A stretch of 64,000 nucleotides of DNA from Gigantopelta aegis (GCF_016097555.1 NC_054713.1:14649893-14713892), one strand, 5' to 3'; shown: positions 11,765 through 24,392, counted from the first letter of the stretch. Numbers and translations: made by a program. The notes: a model not told the origin generated them from the sequence alone.

Positions 11765-12706
11765 GGGCGGGGCGTAGCCCAGTGGTAAAGCGCTTGCTTG
11801 AGGATCGATTCCTATCGGTGGCCCCATTGGGCTATTTCTCGTTCCAGCCAGTGCTCCACAATTGGTGTAACAAAGGCTGTGGTATGTACTATCCAGTCTG
11901 TGGGATACAATTTTGTAGATATTAACCAAACTTTTCACAGCCTGTAACTATATTCGGAGAGATGGGACGTAGCCCAGTAGTAAAGCGTTCGCTTGGTGCG
12001 CGGTCGGTTTCGTCGGTTAAGTTTGATCATGTGTCAAAATAGTTATATGCTAGACACCAAACATAGTCGGGTCGAGACGTACCGTACTGGTAAAGCTCTC
12101 GATTGATGCGCGGTCGGTCTAGGATCGATCCCCGTCGGTGGACCCATTGGGCTATTTCTCGTTCCAGCCAGTGCTCCACAACTGGTGTAACAAAGGCTGT
12201 GGTATGTACTATCCAGTCTGTGGGATACAAGTTTGTAGATATTAACCAAACTTTTCACAGCCTGTAACTATATTCGGAGAGATGGGACGTAGCCCAGTAG
12301 TAAAGCGTTCGCTTGGTGCGCGGTCGGTTTCGTCGGTTAAGTTTGATCATGTGTCAAAATAGTTATATGCTAAACACCAAACATAGTCGGGTCGAGACGT
12401 ACCGTACTGGTAAAGTTGATGCGCGGTCGGTCTAGGATCGATCCCCGTCGGTGGACCCATTGGGCTATTTCTCGTTCCAGCCAGTGCTCCACAACTGGTG
12501 TAACAAAGGCTGTGGTATGTACTATCCTGTCTGTGGGATGGTGCATATAAAAAAAAAATTGCTGCTAATCGAAAAAGAGTAGCCCATGAAGTGGCGACAG
12601 CGGGTTTCCTCTTTCAATATATGTGTGGTCCTTAACCATATGTCTGACGCCATATAACCGTAAATAAAAGTGTTGAGTGCGTCGTTAAATAAAACATTTC
12701 CTTCCT
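11765..12706 (+). mobile_element. Tandem composite SINE cluster, period about 320 bp
   Basis: Head units with GATGGGACGTAGCCCAGTAG at 11961 and 12281 repeat a block that includes AGTCGGGTCGAGACGTACCG and a second head (GCGCGGTCGGTCTAGGATCG). The block ends in an S3 core and tail at 12520-12700. The same double-head arrangement exists at 29673-30290, so the dimer is itself dispersed. Confidence 0.75.
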
Positions 12707-13684
12707 TCAAAGACGTATGACTTGAATCACAAGGAAAAAGGAGAGGGGTAAAAAAAAACATGACATATTACATAAGAAGGACACGGCCCTGCTACCTCCA
12801 TTATCCTCCCTCCCAGTTATGCACCTGAATTGCTTTCTTTTGATAAGAAGCACTGTTGTATTGCTAGGCACTAAGTGCGTGTCTGATTTATAAATTACAT
12901 ACCGGCCTCACGCGACCTCGCGATGTGATGAAAAAAACAACAAACAAACACAACATCACTTTGAACCACGGGAGTTCGGGTCCTAGTTGGAATTTTCGGT
13001 GTTTAGTTAGTACCACTTGATAGAACGAGTGTTAAGGTAAGACTATACCAAATAAAATCCCATAGTGGACCACGTTAACGTTTGTGTTTAAAAGCACTAC
13101 ATGTATATGCAATATATCAACCAAACTATGACCCATAAATATCAGTACTACAACCCCTACCTCAAAGTATTAACTAAAAAAAATGGTACCGTTCATGGCT
13201 CATTTTTGGTATAACCAGATGTTTTTACAACACCCCTAGTTTCGCACAAAATGTGAGTACCTTTTTTGCAGGTACCCCATACATGTTCCAAGCACAAGGC
13301 TACTTGACGCAGTGTACTAGATGAAATAAAATTGCATACATTTTTAGCCCAGATGAAACAATTTTTTCTTTACAACCAACACACTCACATTTATAACCAA
13401 TCACAGGACTTGTGTTAATGTCTCTATCAAAAGTTCCGTGCATCTCGAACTTTGATCCAGCCGGAAGTTATTTGGTTTAGTGCATATACACTAGTGGTAC
13501 TAATTGAAAACCCAGAACCTCCAACCAGGATCCAAACTCCCATGCCATGAACAGCAGGACGTTTGTCCTGTCACTGTCGATCAGGCGAAATCGATGTCGC
13601 CATTTTCACATTCTTTTTTAAAATTTCATTTTCGTGCTATCAGCTATCTGAGCTGTCTGTTTAGAGGTAAGTGGTTAATGAGAG
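12707..13684. other. Unique-looking sequence, no gene seen
   Basis: About 1 kb of moderately AT-rich sequence without long frames, splice-flanked open stretches or recognisable repeats. Confidence 0.5.
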
Positions 13685-13995
13685 TTAAAGTTTGTTTTGT
13701 TTAACGACACAACTAGAGCACATTGATTTATTAATCATTGGCTATTAGATGTCAAATAATTGGTAATTCTGACATATAGTCTTAGAAAGGAAACCCGCTT
13801 CAGTTTTCCATTAGTAGCAAGGGAACTTTTATATTCACCATCCCAGACATGACAGCACATACCACGGCCTTTGATATACCAGTCGTGGTGCATTGGCTGG
13901 GACGAGAAATGGCCCAATGCGCCCACCGACGGGGATCGATCCCAAACTGACCGTGCATCAAGCGAGCGCTTTACCACTGGGCTACGTCCCGCCCC
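13685..13995 (-). mobile_element. SINE S1
   Basis: Complete from AAAGTTTGTTTTGTTTAACG to the inverted GGGACGTAGCCC head. Confidence 0.9.
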
Positions 13996-14029
13996 TTCGA
14001 TGGAATTGGTCATGCGCGCATATACACAG

Positions 14030-14346
14030 TTTTTAAAAAGTTTTGTTTTGTTTAACGACACCACTAGGGCACAACGATTTATTAATCATCGGCGTTCGGT
14101 TATTTTGACAGTGAAGGAAACCCGCTACATTTTTTCCATTAGTAGCAAGGGATCTTTTATATGCACCATCCCATAGACAGAATAGCACATACCACGGGTT
14201 TTTGATATACCAGTCGTGTTGCACTGGCTGGGACGAGAAATAGCCCAATGGGCCCAGCGACGGGTATCAATCCCAGACCGACCGCGCATCAAGCGAACGT
14301 TTTACCACTGGGCTACGTCCCGTCCCCCCCCCCCCCCCCCCCCCCA
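14030..14346 (-). mobile_element. SINE S1 with poly-C inside its target duplication
   Basis: CATATACACAG occurs at 14019-14029 and 14347-14357. Between them lies an S1 copy whose head end (CTACGTCCCGTCC) runs into about 20 C. On the SINE strand this is a G-run at the very 5' end. Confidence 0.88.
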
Positions 14347-14357
14347 CATATACACAG

Positions 14358-15367
14358 CGTAGGGGGCATAATTCGTTCCTTCGAGTGGTAAACTATTCTA
14401 CACCTTTTTCCCTGTATACTCTGAATACTATGGGCATTATGATAATTTTTGAATCGCGATATATCGTAATATGGGTTTCCTGCATCGTGAATTCGTGATA
14501 CGTATATAATACTAGCATATATTTTTAGAGCACCGTAAACGAAATTAAAGGAAGACGTGTAAACAAAAAACCCAAAGAAAATATAAAATATAAGTTAAGT
14601 TTAAGTCTATTTAAATAATATTTAAAACATAAAATATGTGGATCACTTCGATGTTCTAAAAGCTTATTTAATGTCAGGCTCTTCTTTTTATCATATCTTT
14701 GAACCCAGTTAAGAAAGTCAGTCGAAGCTAAGAGATCGGAGTTTCCGACTGGCAACGAACAAGGGATACGGAAATTACCGAGTGTATATCGGTACAGGTA
14801 GGGTGTATTGTAATATCGATTATTTACCCTTTGAATCATAATATATTGGAATACCAATACATGTGATACCGCACATCACTACTGAATACGCAGAATGCTA
14901 CAAATGAGATGGACGTGACTCCATCAATTGTCTACTTCCGTTTCCGGAGATGTCACCGATGTATCTGCTTCCGGTGCCTCAGAATAAATCCTTTGAACAC
15001 AATAGCTGAGCCAGAAATGTCTATAGTGGGTGGGGTTCTTACATCAGCCTCAAAGATCATTGATTTTCAGTTTTATGCCTGCTGAAAACGCTAAAGGTTT
15101 TTATCTCAAAATTAATGTTTTAATTATGAGAGAAAGATGCGATATTATTCACATCGCATTTACGAAAAAGAAAACCAAAAACAACGAAAAGAATGACCAC
15201 ACACACACACCAAGATAGAATAAGAAAACCCCCATTGTTTTATTCATTATTTACAGCATTTCGCACGATTGGTAAAACCCGTCCCAATCACGTAGCGAAA
15301 ATCGCTGTCAAAGTACAGGTAAAACATTTTTTTATTATTATTATATTTTTTTTATTTTATTTTTTAT
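14358..15367. other. AT-rich sequence, no gene or clear repeat
   Basis: A 110-codon frame on the minus strand (14525-14857) has no recognisable motif and lies in low-complexity AT-rich DNA; I do not call it a gene. Confidence 0.4.
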
Positions 15368-15500
15368 TTGTATTATTATTGCAGTACAATATTAGGCGAT
15401 TTATATAGGTGTCCAGGCAAAATGCAGACAAAATGGTCCGCTAGGTTCATATTTGACCCCTTCCTCCACCAAGATCCTAACCATGCAACGCCCCTGAAAC
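15368..15500. mobile_element. hAT-like MITE fragment (CAGGGGCGTTGCATG end)
   Basis: Shares CGCTAGGTTCATATTTGACC and the end GCAACGCCCCTG with 32650-32812 and 38590-38763. Inverted, the end reads CAGGGGCGT, a hAT-like terminus. Confidence 0.5.
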
Positions 15501-15774
15501 ACCATGTGATAATGATTCGACCAACGGTCAGGCTAGTACATCACTCACAGGAGCACGACAATAGTGTGTCAAATCGCGATACTAAAACCGAGATATACTA
15601 AAAAGATTTCATTGATTTGTCGAGACTATTATTGGAATGAGATATTGACCTTAATGGCAGCACCTGTGTATAATATACCACTAAAACCATCTGTTACACT
15701 TCATACTACCTGGTCAGACAGCCCACATGGCGCTTGACTTTCTAAATAGGCCAACAACTCTAAACAATATACAT

Positions 15775-16324
15775 CAATCTGATTAAAATTAGCTCTACTG
15801 GTCTACCAGTAGATCTAACAGCATTGCGTGGACTCCCATGTCCAGGTGACATTTCATCTATAAATAACAATTTAAATATCGACCAATTACACTTCGCCTT
15901 TTATAACGTTATTCAGGAGCATACAAATTCTAAAAATATCTGGCGAGACTATTTATGCAATAGGCGAACTTGTTGGTCTATTTCAACATTAAAAAACAGG
16001 GGGAAAGTGCAGTAATAAACTCTGGATTGTATACTAGATTTTATGGCTATACCATAACGGGGTTGTTTTTTTTCGTCTTGAAACGAATTTTATATAAAAT
16101 GTTATATTGAAATTAGCTTCCGGCATACATGTACTTCGAATCATTTTGTATACCCTCGACATAATCCCGAATGTTTTCAAATTCTTTTCAAATCACTGGC
16201 ATGCTTTTGGAAGTAAGGTTTTGATTGGTCGAATGAAAGGTCAACTGGACATGAGCTCCAACGGGGTGCTGTTATATCCACAGGTAATAGTAATTAACCA
16301 GTGGAGCTCATTTTAATTAGATTG
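15775..16324. mobile_element. Long-TIR element with 9-bp duplication, copy 1
   Basis: 550 bp. Ends CAATCTGATTAAAATTAGC and its inverse, with similarity between the arms for roughly 80 bp. Flanked by AATATACAT (15766-15774) and AATATACAC (16325-16333). Long arms and 9-bp duplication suit Mutator-like elements. The left arm is open for about 60 codons from RGLPCPGDISS to NRRTCWSISTLKN, nearly the same as in copy 2. Confidence 0.85.
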
Positions 16325-16359
16325 AATATACACGTGCGTGTCCATATCCACTTAGGCAG

Positions 16360-16670
16360 GGCGGGACGTTGCCCAGTGGTAAAGCGCTCGCCTGATGCGC
16401 GGTCGGTCTAGGATCAATCTCCGTCGGTGGGCCCATTGGGTTATTTCTCCTTTCAGCCATTGCATCACGACTGGTATATCAAAGGCCGTAGTATGTGCTA
16501 TCCCGCCTGTGGGATGGTGCATATAACAAATGCCTTGCTGTTTATGAAAACAAATGTAGTGGGTTTCCTTTCTAATACGATATCTCTAAATTACCAAATG
16601 TTTGACATACAATAGCCGTTGGTTAATAAACCAATGCGATCTAGTGGTGTCGTTAAACAAAACAAACTTT
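16360..16670 (+). mobile_element. SINE S1
   Basis: Complete head GGGACGTTGCCCAGTGG to tail GTGTCGTTAAACAAAACAAAC. Confidence 0.9.
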
Positions 16671-16871
16671 GTCTGACATCGCCAGTGACAGAATTGGCAG
16701 AATGGCCTATTGGAAAGTGCATAAAAATTATCCCTTGCTGTTAATACTCGTATAATAGGAAAATGTAGTCGGTTTTCTCTAACATTACGTGTCAAAAATC
16801 TCCAAATGTTTGACAACCCAATAACCTATGATTAACCAGTGCTCTAGTGGGGTCGTTAAACAAAACAAACG
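16671..16871 (+). mobile_element. SINE S1 3' fragment
   Basis: Diverged core (ATTATCCCTTGCTGTTAAT) and tail GGGGTCGTTAAACAAAACAAAC, adjoining the complete copy. Confidence 0.75.
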
Positions 16872-17083
16872 GTAAACTGTGTCCCAAAGAGTAGTTTATT
16901 CAACCAACTACACAGCAGCCATATCCTAATTGTTATCGATTTTTTGGGGCATTTAACAGAATTTTGACTACATAGACATAAACAGGAAAAATTGCTTCGG
17001 TACTTTTTAGCTAACACTACAATACAATTTTATTGCAACTTTTATAGTGTATGTTTACACAGGTGGTTAAGCTGTTAGAACGA

Positions 17084-17358
17084 ATGAATGAATGAATGAA
17101 TGTTTAACGACACCCCAGCACGAAAAATACATCGGCTATTGGGTGTCAAAGTATGGTAATGCAAACAAATAAAGTGATGATCAACATCAATATAAAACTT
17201 AAAGATTTAAACAAAAACACAGTGTAAAGAACTGTCCAAAAACACAAATATCACAGATAGATACTGACTTTTACTCAAAATTTCTTTGTGCTGTATTAGC
17301 CATTCTCAAAGAGAATGTTACACCCCTGCACCACGGTGAGGTCACAGCACGCGCAGGG
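17084..17358 (-). mobile_element. SINE-like element S5, copy 2
   Basis: Flanked by GCTGTTAGAACGA at 17071-17083 and 17359-17371. Same ATTC repeats, shared tail and CCCCTGCGCGTGCTG start (on the minus strand) as copy 1. Confidence 0.92.
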
Positions 17359-17424
17359 GCTGTTAGAACGATATTAAGGTAGCGGGTGTTTGGTGGCGAG
17401 TAACACACTATTTATTTATTTCGG

Positions 17425-18132
17425 GGGGGGGGGGGGGGGGGACGAGATTTAGCTCAGTCAGTAGACCACTTCCTGGTCTGAGGCTGAGCTATGTGGCTCG
17501 TCGGATCAAACCTCCTCGGCGGACCGTTACGTCACTGACTGTGCGATTATGCCTTTAAGAAATCGGCGGTGTTTCTCGTTCCATCTAGTATATCAAGAAG
17601 GAAGGAAATGTTTAATTTAACGACGCACTCAACACATTTTATTTACGGTTATATGGTGTCGGGTATATGGTTAAGGACCACACATATATTGAGAGAGGAA
17701 ACCCGCTGTCGCCACTTCATGGGCTACTCTTTTCGATTAGCAGCAAGGGATCTTTTATATGCACCGTCCCACAGACAGGATAGTACATACCACGGCCTTT
17801 GTTACACCAGTTGTGGAGAACTGGCTGGAACAAGAAATAGCCCAATGGGTCAACCGACAGGGATCGATCCTAGACCGACCGCGCATCAAGCGAATGCTTT
17901 ACCACTGGGATACGTCCCGCCCTCCTCTCCCAAGTATATCAAATCCCGTGGTATGTACTGTTCTGCTTTTTTAAAAGTAAACTGCATATAAAAGTTCCCA
18001 TGCTGCTAATAGAAACTGAAGCAGGTTTCGTCTGAAGACAATGCGTTAGGATGAACAATGGTTTGACCCAATAGTCGATGCTGAATTTATCAATGTGCTC
18101 CAGTGGTGTCGTTAAACAAAACACGCTTTAAC
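17425..18132 (+). mobile_element. SINE S6 split by an S3 insertion
   Basis: A G-run leads into head GAGATTTAGCTCAGTCAG with box B-like GGATCAAACCTCC. The SINE is interrupted at 17597-17932 and resumes with GTATATCAAATCCCGTGG to the S1 tail. Confidence 0.8.
17597..17932 (-). mobile_element. SINE S3 nested in S6
   Basis: AGTATATCAA is duplicated at 17587-17596 and 17933-17942. Tail GGAAATGTTTAATTTAACG to the inverted GGGACGTATCCC head. Confidence 0.92.
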
Positions 18133-18440
18133 TGTCTCACTCTTTGACGTAATGCGCGCGACTCCGCTATTACAATTTAGGTCAATGACCGTGAGATTAT
18201 GCCATTAATAAATCGGTTACCGCTGGTATTTAAAGGCATGGTCACACAGATTATGTCCTAATAAAATAAATCCTTGATAATGCCCGCCCCGTAAATTTGT
18301 TTTTGTTTTGAAAATCTAGAATATATTTTATTACATGCTTGCTTTACTAGACGCGTGTCCAGGGGGATTTCAGATGAATATTTTAAGGCATTGCAACAAC
18401 AAAAACAAATAATAATAAAATTAAAAAATGTTTAAAATGT

Positions 18441-18488
18441 ATGTATGTTGTTGTATGTATGTATGTATGTATGTATGTATGTATGTAT
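18441..18488. repeat. (TGTA)n microsatellite
   Basis: Direct reading. Confidence 0.93.
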
Positions 18489-18789
18489 CATTTTATAAAA
18501 TTTAATACAGTAAATACGCAGGGTATGGCAATTTTTAATAACACCCCCCCCCCCCCCCCCGGGTTTTCCTTAGGGGCCATGCAACAATTATGTAACGCAC
18601 AATATTGCAATTTTTATACCCTCACCTCGCATGTAACATTTTATAACGCCAGCCTTGCTTTTCCTTCATAATGACATAATTTTACACATATATAATTCGG
18701 TTTTGTAGTTTATTTATTTTCGTTTTGTTTGGTAGTAAAGGTAGGTTCAACAACAATTATGTAATGCAATAATTTTACACTTTTAATGT

Positions 18790-19312
18790 GTTTGTTTGTT
18801 TTGTTTAACGACACGACTAGAGCACATTGATTTACTAATCATCAGCTATTGGATGTCAAACATTTGGTAATTTTGACTTATAGTTTTAGAGAGGAAACCC
18901 GCGATAGTTGTCCATTGGTAGCAAGATATCTTTTATATGCAACATCCTACAGAGAACGACAACACTGGAGCACATTGATTAATTAATCATCGGCTATTGG
19001 ATTCTTACTTGTAGTCATGTTTTCTAATGCAGCGAGGGATCTTTTATATGCACTTTCCCACAGACAGGAAAGCACATACCACGGCCTTTGTCCAGTTGTG
19101 GTGCACTGGTTGGAAAGAGACAAAAACCCAATCAGCAATGAATCCACCGAGGTGGTTCGATCCTGCGACGCAAGCACCTAAAGCGAGCACTCAACCAACT
19201 GAGCCAAATCCCGCTCTGGCTGGAATGAGAAATAGCCTAATAGGTCCACTGACGGGGATCGATCCTAGACCGACCGCAATATCAGGCGAGCGTTTTCCCA
19301 CTGGGCTCCCTG
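18790..19312 (-). mobile_element. SINE S1 with S6 copy nested near 18957-19212
   Basis: The S1 tail and core run to about 18955, then an S6 copy (head AATCCCGCTC at 19205-19214), then the rest of the S1 head TGGCTGGAATGAGAAATAGC. No clean duplication was read. Confidence 0.7.
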
Positions 19313-19344
19313 GATATAAGATAATAAAACATACACAAGCTTAT

Positions 19345-19484
<140 letters not shown>

Positions 19485-20012
19485 CGTGTATGTATGTGTA
19501 CTGGGCCTACACAAAAATATAACTGTGTTGTATCAACCCCGAACAACTTGGAATATCCTTCCGACGGGGCTGTTGAATCTATTCCAGTTTCCTATTTTGA
19601 ACAAATTAAACCACCTATCCCAACACATTTTGAACAGACCCTGAAATCTCGAGCTCTTGCCGCTTCGTTACATTTTTTTTTCCGGTCTGTTTCTCGCGGT
19701 TTGTCGTCCTCCAATAATTAGCCTAGATTACACCGAACATTCACTCCGGTAACCACCGAAGCTGTGTTGCAGTTTATGCAATGACGATATCGCTGTATAA
19801 TATATTACATAGACATCGTTATGCACCGAACAAGCTGAAGGAAATGTCTAGCGAAATGTAGATCAGCTGTTCGTAGCAGCCAAACGAAAACTCGACTGGC
19901 GCCCGATCATTGCATCACCCCTGTAGCGTTTGAATTGGCAGCTATCATTTAAATACGCGGTCTCGCCCATCGTACGTACGTGAGTCCGTGAGATGATTGT
20001 AAAATGGCTTAC

Positions 20013-20112
20013 CTGAAGGGAACCGGCGAACAGCGTTTGTGAAGAATCTCTGGAACCGCATTTCTCCGTGACCTTGTCAAAGTCACCACCATTCAAGGTT
20101 GAATACTGACCT
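20013..20112 (-). CDS. Candidate host exon of unknown gene
   Basis: On the minus strand a pyrimidine-containing tract and TATGTCAG acceptor precede an open stretch that ends CCCTTCAG before a consensus GTAAGC donor. The open frame reads GQYSTLNGGDFDKVTEKC then GSRDSSQTLFAGSLQ. It is 100 bp long, unique-looking and not part of any repeat seen here. I recognise no domain. It could be an internal exon or a 5' UTR exon of a gene that extends out of sight. Confidence 0.27.
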
Positions 20113-20403
20113 CTGACATACAATTAGATAAGACTTAAGAAGAATGACAGTGACTCGGGTGGGTGTACGGCAATATAGTTTATTAATTTGAACATCAAAG
20201 GGAGGGGTTATTTTTCAAAGAGTTGGATGGGGGTGACCTCACCCACCCCCACCCACCCCCACCCACCCTGAACTATCAGCATTATTATGCAGATGTAACA
20301 AAAGCTCCGTAAGTAATCTTTGAAACTGGCATTGTTGGTGCAGATTTCGCTAAGGAAAAAAGTGATGAGTGAAGTGATTAATTGTTCTGCGAATTTAAAT
20401 TAT

Positions 20404-20594
20404 CAGTGGCGGATCCAGAAAATCATTTGGGTGGAACAATGGCATGTACCCGAAAGCCTCAAACGTTCCCGAAGGGATTCCTCGGATTCTTCAACGTTAA
20501 CAAAACTGAAAAAAAAAATGAATTATAGCTCGCAAAATTTTACGGGGTGGGGTGGGGGGGGGGGGGGCTGTCCCACCCTTAGATCCGTCACTGA
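20404..20594. mobile_element. hAT-like MITE (CAGTGGCGGATCC)
   Basis: Ends CAGTGGCGGATCCAG and the inverse of CAGTGACGGATCTAAGG. Internal G-run. The duplication is not clear. Confidence 0.7.
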
Positions 20595-20701
20595 TTATGG
20601 GGAAGCATTTAAGATTTGATTTTACCATATTGAGCACTTTTATCAATCCTCTCGTAGAATGGTGGGATTTTTCGTTTTGTTTTTTAATTCACGTTGTGAT
20701 A

Positions 20702-21002
20702 AGTTAAAGTTTGTTTTATTTAACGACACCACTAGAGCACATTGATTTATTAATAATCGGCTGCTGGATGTCAAACATTTGGTAATTTTGACATAGTCTT
20801 ACTGACAAAACCCGCTACATTTTCCCATGATTAACAGCAAGGGATATTTTATATGCACCATCCCACAGACAGAATAACACATACCACGGTCTTTAATATA
20901 CCAGTCGAGAAATAGCCCAATGGGTCCACCGATGAGGATCGATCCTAGACCGACAGCGCGTCAAGCGAGCGCTTCACCACTGGGCTACGTTCCGTCCCTA
21001 CA
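20702..21002 (-). mobile_element. SINE S1
   Basis: Flanked by TTGTGATA at 20694-20701 and 21003-21010. Confidence 0.88.
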
Positions 21003-21054
21003 TTGTGATAGGCCTAGTGTATAAAAACAAACTACGCCAATGAAAATGCAAAGG

Positions 21055-21348
21055 CGGGATTTAGGCCTAGCTCAGTTAGAAGAGCGTTAGCCTGAGATAC
21101 TTTGGTTGTAGGATCGAACCTCCTCGGCGGACTAATTGGATCCCCCGCACCAACCAGTGCCCGACGACTGGCTTGTCTGTGACAGTCCATATAAAAGATC
21201 CCTTGCTGCTAATGGAAAAAATATGTAGCGGCTTTCCTCTCTAAAAGACTACTTGTCAGAATTACCAAATACATGTATTTAAAATCCAGTAGCAGATGAT
21301 TGATTAGTCAGTGTGCTCTAGTGGTGTCGTTAAGTAAACCAAACTCTA
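21055..21348 (+). mobile_element. SINE S6
   Basis: Head GGCCTAGCTCAGTTAGAAG with box B GGATCGAACCTCC, then shared core and tail GTGTCGTTAAGTAAACC. Confidence 0.85.
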
Positions 21349-21691
21349 AACAGAAGAATGGCAAAAATATTTAAACATGACCATTTTTGAAGAAGAAAAA
21401 AAAAACCTGTCATGAATTCGAGATTTAATTGGCATAATGTTATTTTAAGTGTTCGCGTTTGACCGTGTATGCCATAGGGATCGTTAACAACAAAGAAAGA
21501 GACTGATGATGTCAGCTACTGGGTTTATTACACTCCGTTGCCATGGTGAAATGCAATTCCGATAGTTATTGGCTAATAGACGAACGCTACCATTGGCACG
21601 TCGACGTAGGGAGGATGGTATGCTGGGAAAAGGCAGTAATTGTAACATTTATAAAACGATAGTTGAATCGTCAATGGGTCGCCATGTTAAC

Positions 21692-22214
21692 AGGGCTAGA
21701 TTTAGACATGGGGGGGGGGGGGGGGGGGGGGCCACTTCAGGTTCGGGGGCCCCTCAACATAGAAATTAAATTACATGACGGATAACAAAATTAACTAATT
21801 TTATAATTATTACATTTTTTATAAAGGAAGTCTTTATTCTGGGGCCCCTGCGTGTGCTGTAACCTCACCGTGGTGCAGGGGTGTAACATTCTCTTTGAGA
21901 ATGGCCAATACAGCACAAATTGAAGTTTAGAGTAAAATTCGGTGTCCGTAAAATTCTGTGATATTTGTATTTGTATTTTTGCACAGTTCTTTACACTGTT
22001 TTTGTTTAAACCTTGAATTTTTATATTGATGTTGAGCATCACTTTATTTATTTGCATTACCATAGTTTGACACCCAATAGCCGATGTATTTTTCGTGCTG
22101 GGGTGTCGTTAAACATTCATTCATTTATTCATTCATTCATTATTCTCGGGAGCCCCTCTGAAAGGGTTGGGGGGGGGGGGGGGGCAGGGCAATTGCCTCC
22201 TTTGCCACCTTATA
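21692..22214. mobile_element. hAT-like MITE hosting an S5 element
   Basis: Ends CAGGGCTAGATTTAG and CCGACACTG. It shares the block CTCAACATAGAAATTAAAT and the ATAATTATTACATTTTTTAT region with 6043-6337. S5 copy 3 lies inside. Confidence 0.7.
21844..22139 (+). mobile_element. SINE-like element S5, copy 3
   Basis: Starts GCCCCTGCGTGTGCTG and ends in ATTC repeats. Flanks TTATTCTGGG and TTATTCTCGG are a 10-bp duplication with one change. Confidence 0.88.
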
Positions 22215-22224
22215 AATCCGACAC

Positions 22225-22437
22225 TGTATGTAACGGCCATTTATGTAGTATTCTCTCAACGGGAAAGTGTCTGTGGGAAAGTGGATACAAAAGATCCTTT
22301 GCTGTATTAGGAAAAATGTAGCCAGTTTCCTCTGATAACTACGTCACGTAACGTGTCAGAATTACCAAATGTCTGACATCCAATAGCTGATGATTAATTA
22401 ATCAATGTGCTCCAGTGGTGTCGTTAAACAAAACATA
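22225..22437 (+). mobile_element. SINE S1 3' part
   Basis: Core and tail GTGTCGTTAAACAAAACAT; the head is missing. Confidence 0.75.
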
Positions 22438-22578
22438 CACATTCTCTTAATGTGGATGGTCTTTTGTAAATGGTTCGGGGTGGATCCAGGATTTTGTAAA
22501 GAGAGGTGGGGGTAACACAATTCTAAAACGTGCAAGTTTCACTTTGCAGGAAGCCCAAAAACCAACCTTCCAATGGGA

Positions 22579-22928
22579 AGGAAGGAAGGAAATGTTTTAT
22601 TTAACGACACACTCAACACATTTTATTTACGGTTATATGGCGTCAGACATATGGTCAGACCACACAGATATTGAGAGAGGAAACCGCTATCGCCACTTCA
22701 TGGGCTACTCTTTTTCGATTAGCAGCTACTCTTTTCGATTAGCAGCAAGGGTTCTTTTATATGCACCATCCCACAGACAGGAAAGCGCATACCACGGCCT
22801 TTGATATACCAGTCGTGGTGCATTGGCTGGAACGAGAAATAGCCCAATGGGCCCATCGACGGGGATCGATCCCAAACCGACCGTGCATCAAGCGAGCGTT
22901 TTACCACTGGGGTACGTCCCGCCCCCTA
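22579..22928 (-). mobile_element. SINE S3
   Basis: Flanked by TCCAATGGGA at 22569-22578 and 22929-22938. The CTACTCTTTTCGATTAGCAG unit is doubled internally. Confidence 0.92.
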
Positions 22929-23183
22929 TCCAATGGGAGTACGATCTGTAGTGGAGTTCTTTAGGGAGCATGCTCCCCACAAATTTAGAAATAAAGAAAC
23001 GTGTTATCAGGATAGTTTAGTGTGTTGCAAACTATACTGTGGGCCATGTGTGATTTTTTTTTTTTTTTTTTTTTAAACGGGCGATGGTGGGGTCACGGGA
23101 CCCCTGTGACCCGCCTCTGGATAAGCTAATGGTGGTTAGGTTATTAACGATGACACTCAGTATTGCAACTTTAATTCACACAA

Positions 23184-23492
23184 GAGGCGGGACGTAGCCC
23201 AGTGGTAAAGTGCTCGCTTGATGTACGATCGATTTAGGATCGATCACTGGTAGTGGACCCAATCGTCTATTTCTCGTTCCAGCCAGTGCACCACGACTGG
23301 TATATCAAAGGCCGTGGTATGTGCTACCATGTCTGTGGGATGATGCATATAAAAGATATCTTGCTACTAATGCAATGCAATAGCGGGTTTCCTCTCTAAG
23401 ACTATATGTCAGAATTACCCAATGTTTAACATCCAATAGCTCATGATTAATAAATCAGTGTGCTGTAGTGGTGTCGTTGAACAAACCAGACT
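23184..23492 (+). mobile_element. SINE S1
   Basis: Complete head to tail. Confidence 0.88.
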
Positions 23493-23512
23493 TATGTTGT
23501 AGTCTGTATTGT

Positions 23513-23903
23513 GACCGGCCTCGGTGGTGTCGTGGCAGGCCATCGGTCTACAGGCTGGTAGGTACTGGGTTCGGATCCCAGTCGAGGCATGGGATTTTTA
23601 ATCCAGATACCGACTCCAAACCCTGAGTGAGTGCTCCGCAAGGCTCAATGGGTAGGTGTAAACCATTTGCACCGACCAGTGATCCATAACTGGTTCAACA
23701 AAGGCCATGGTTTGTGCTATCCTGCCTGTGGGAAGCGCAAATAAAAGATCCCTTGCTGCCAATCGGAAGAGTAGCCCATGTAGTGGCGACAGCGGGTTTC
23801 CTCTCAAAATCTGTGTGGTCCTTAACCATATGTCTGACGCCATATAACCGTAAATAAAATGTGTTGAGTGCGTCATTAAATAAAACACTTCTTTCTTTCT
23901 TTT
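23513..23903 (+). mobile_element. SINE S2
   Basis: AGTCTGTATTGT is duplicated at 23501-23512 and 23904-23915; the TTTC-repeat end is present. Confidence 0.93.
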
Positions 23904-24033
23904 AGTCTGTATTGTAATTTTAAAGTAAAAGTCATTATAATGAACTCTTTGTTTTTTTAAACAGGTAGGGGTGTGGTCACGGGACCTCTGTGACTCGCCT
24001 CTGGATAAACCAGTGATGGCTATGTAATAACGA

Positions 24034-24392
24034 AGGGAATAAGGAAATGTTTTATTTAACGACGCACTCAACATATTTTTTTACAGTTATATGGAAAGAA
24101 AGAAAGAAATGTTTTATTTAACGACGCACTCAACACATTTTTTTACAGTTATATGGCGTCAGACATATGGTTCAGGACCACACAGATATTGAGAGAGTAA
24201 ACCCGCTGTCGCCATTTCATGGTCTACTCTTTTCGATTATCAGCAAGGGATCTTGTATATATACCATCCCACAGACAGGGTAGTACATACCACTGCCTTT
24301 GATATGCCAGTCGTGGTGCACTGGTTGGAACGACAAATAGCCCAATGGGCCTACCGACGGAGATCGATCCCTTTACAACTGGGCTACGCCTC
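24034..24392 (-). mobile_element. SINE S3 with doubled tail
   Basis: ATGTAATAACGA flanks at 24022-24033 and 24393-24404. The tail GTTTTATTTAACGACGCACT occurs twice in a row, with an AAAG repeat between. Confidence 0.92.

Noticed and set aside
14525-14857. 110-codon minus-strand frame as a gene
   Set aside because: It lies in AT-rich DNA with no domain, no splice context and no match to a family I know.
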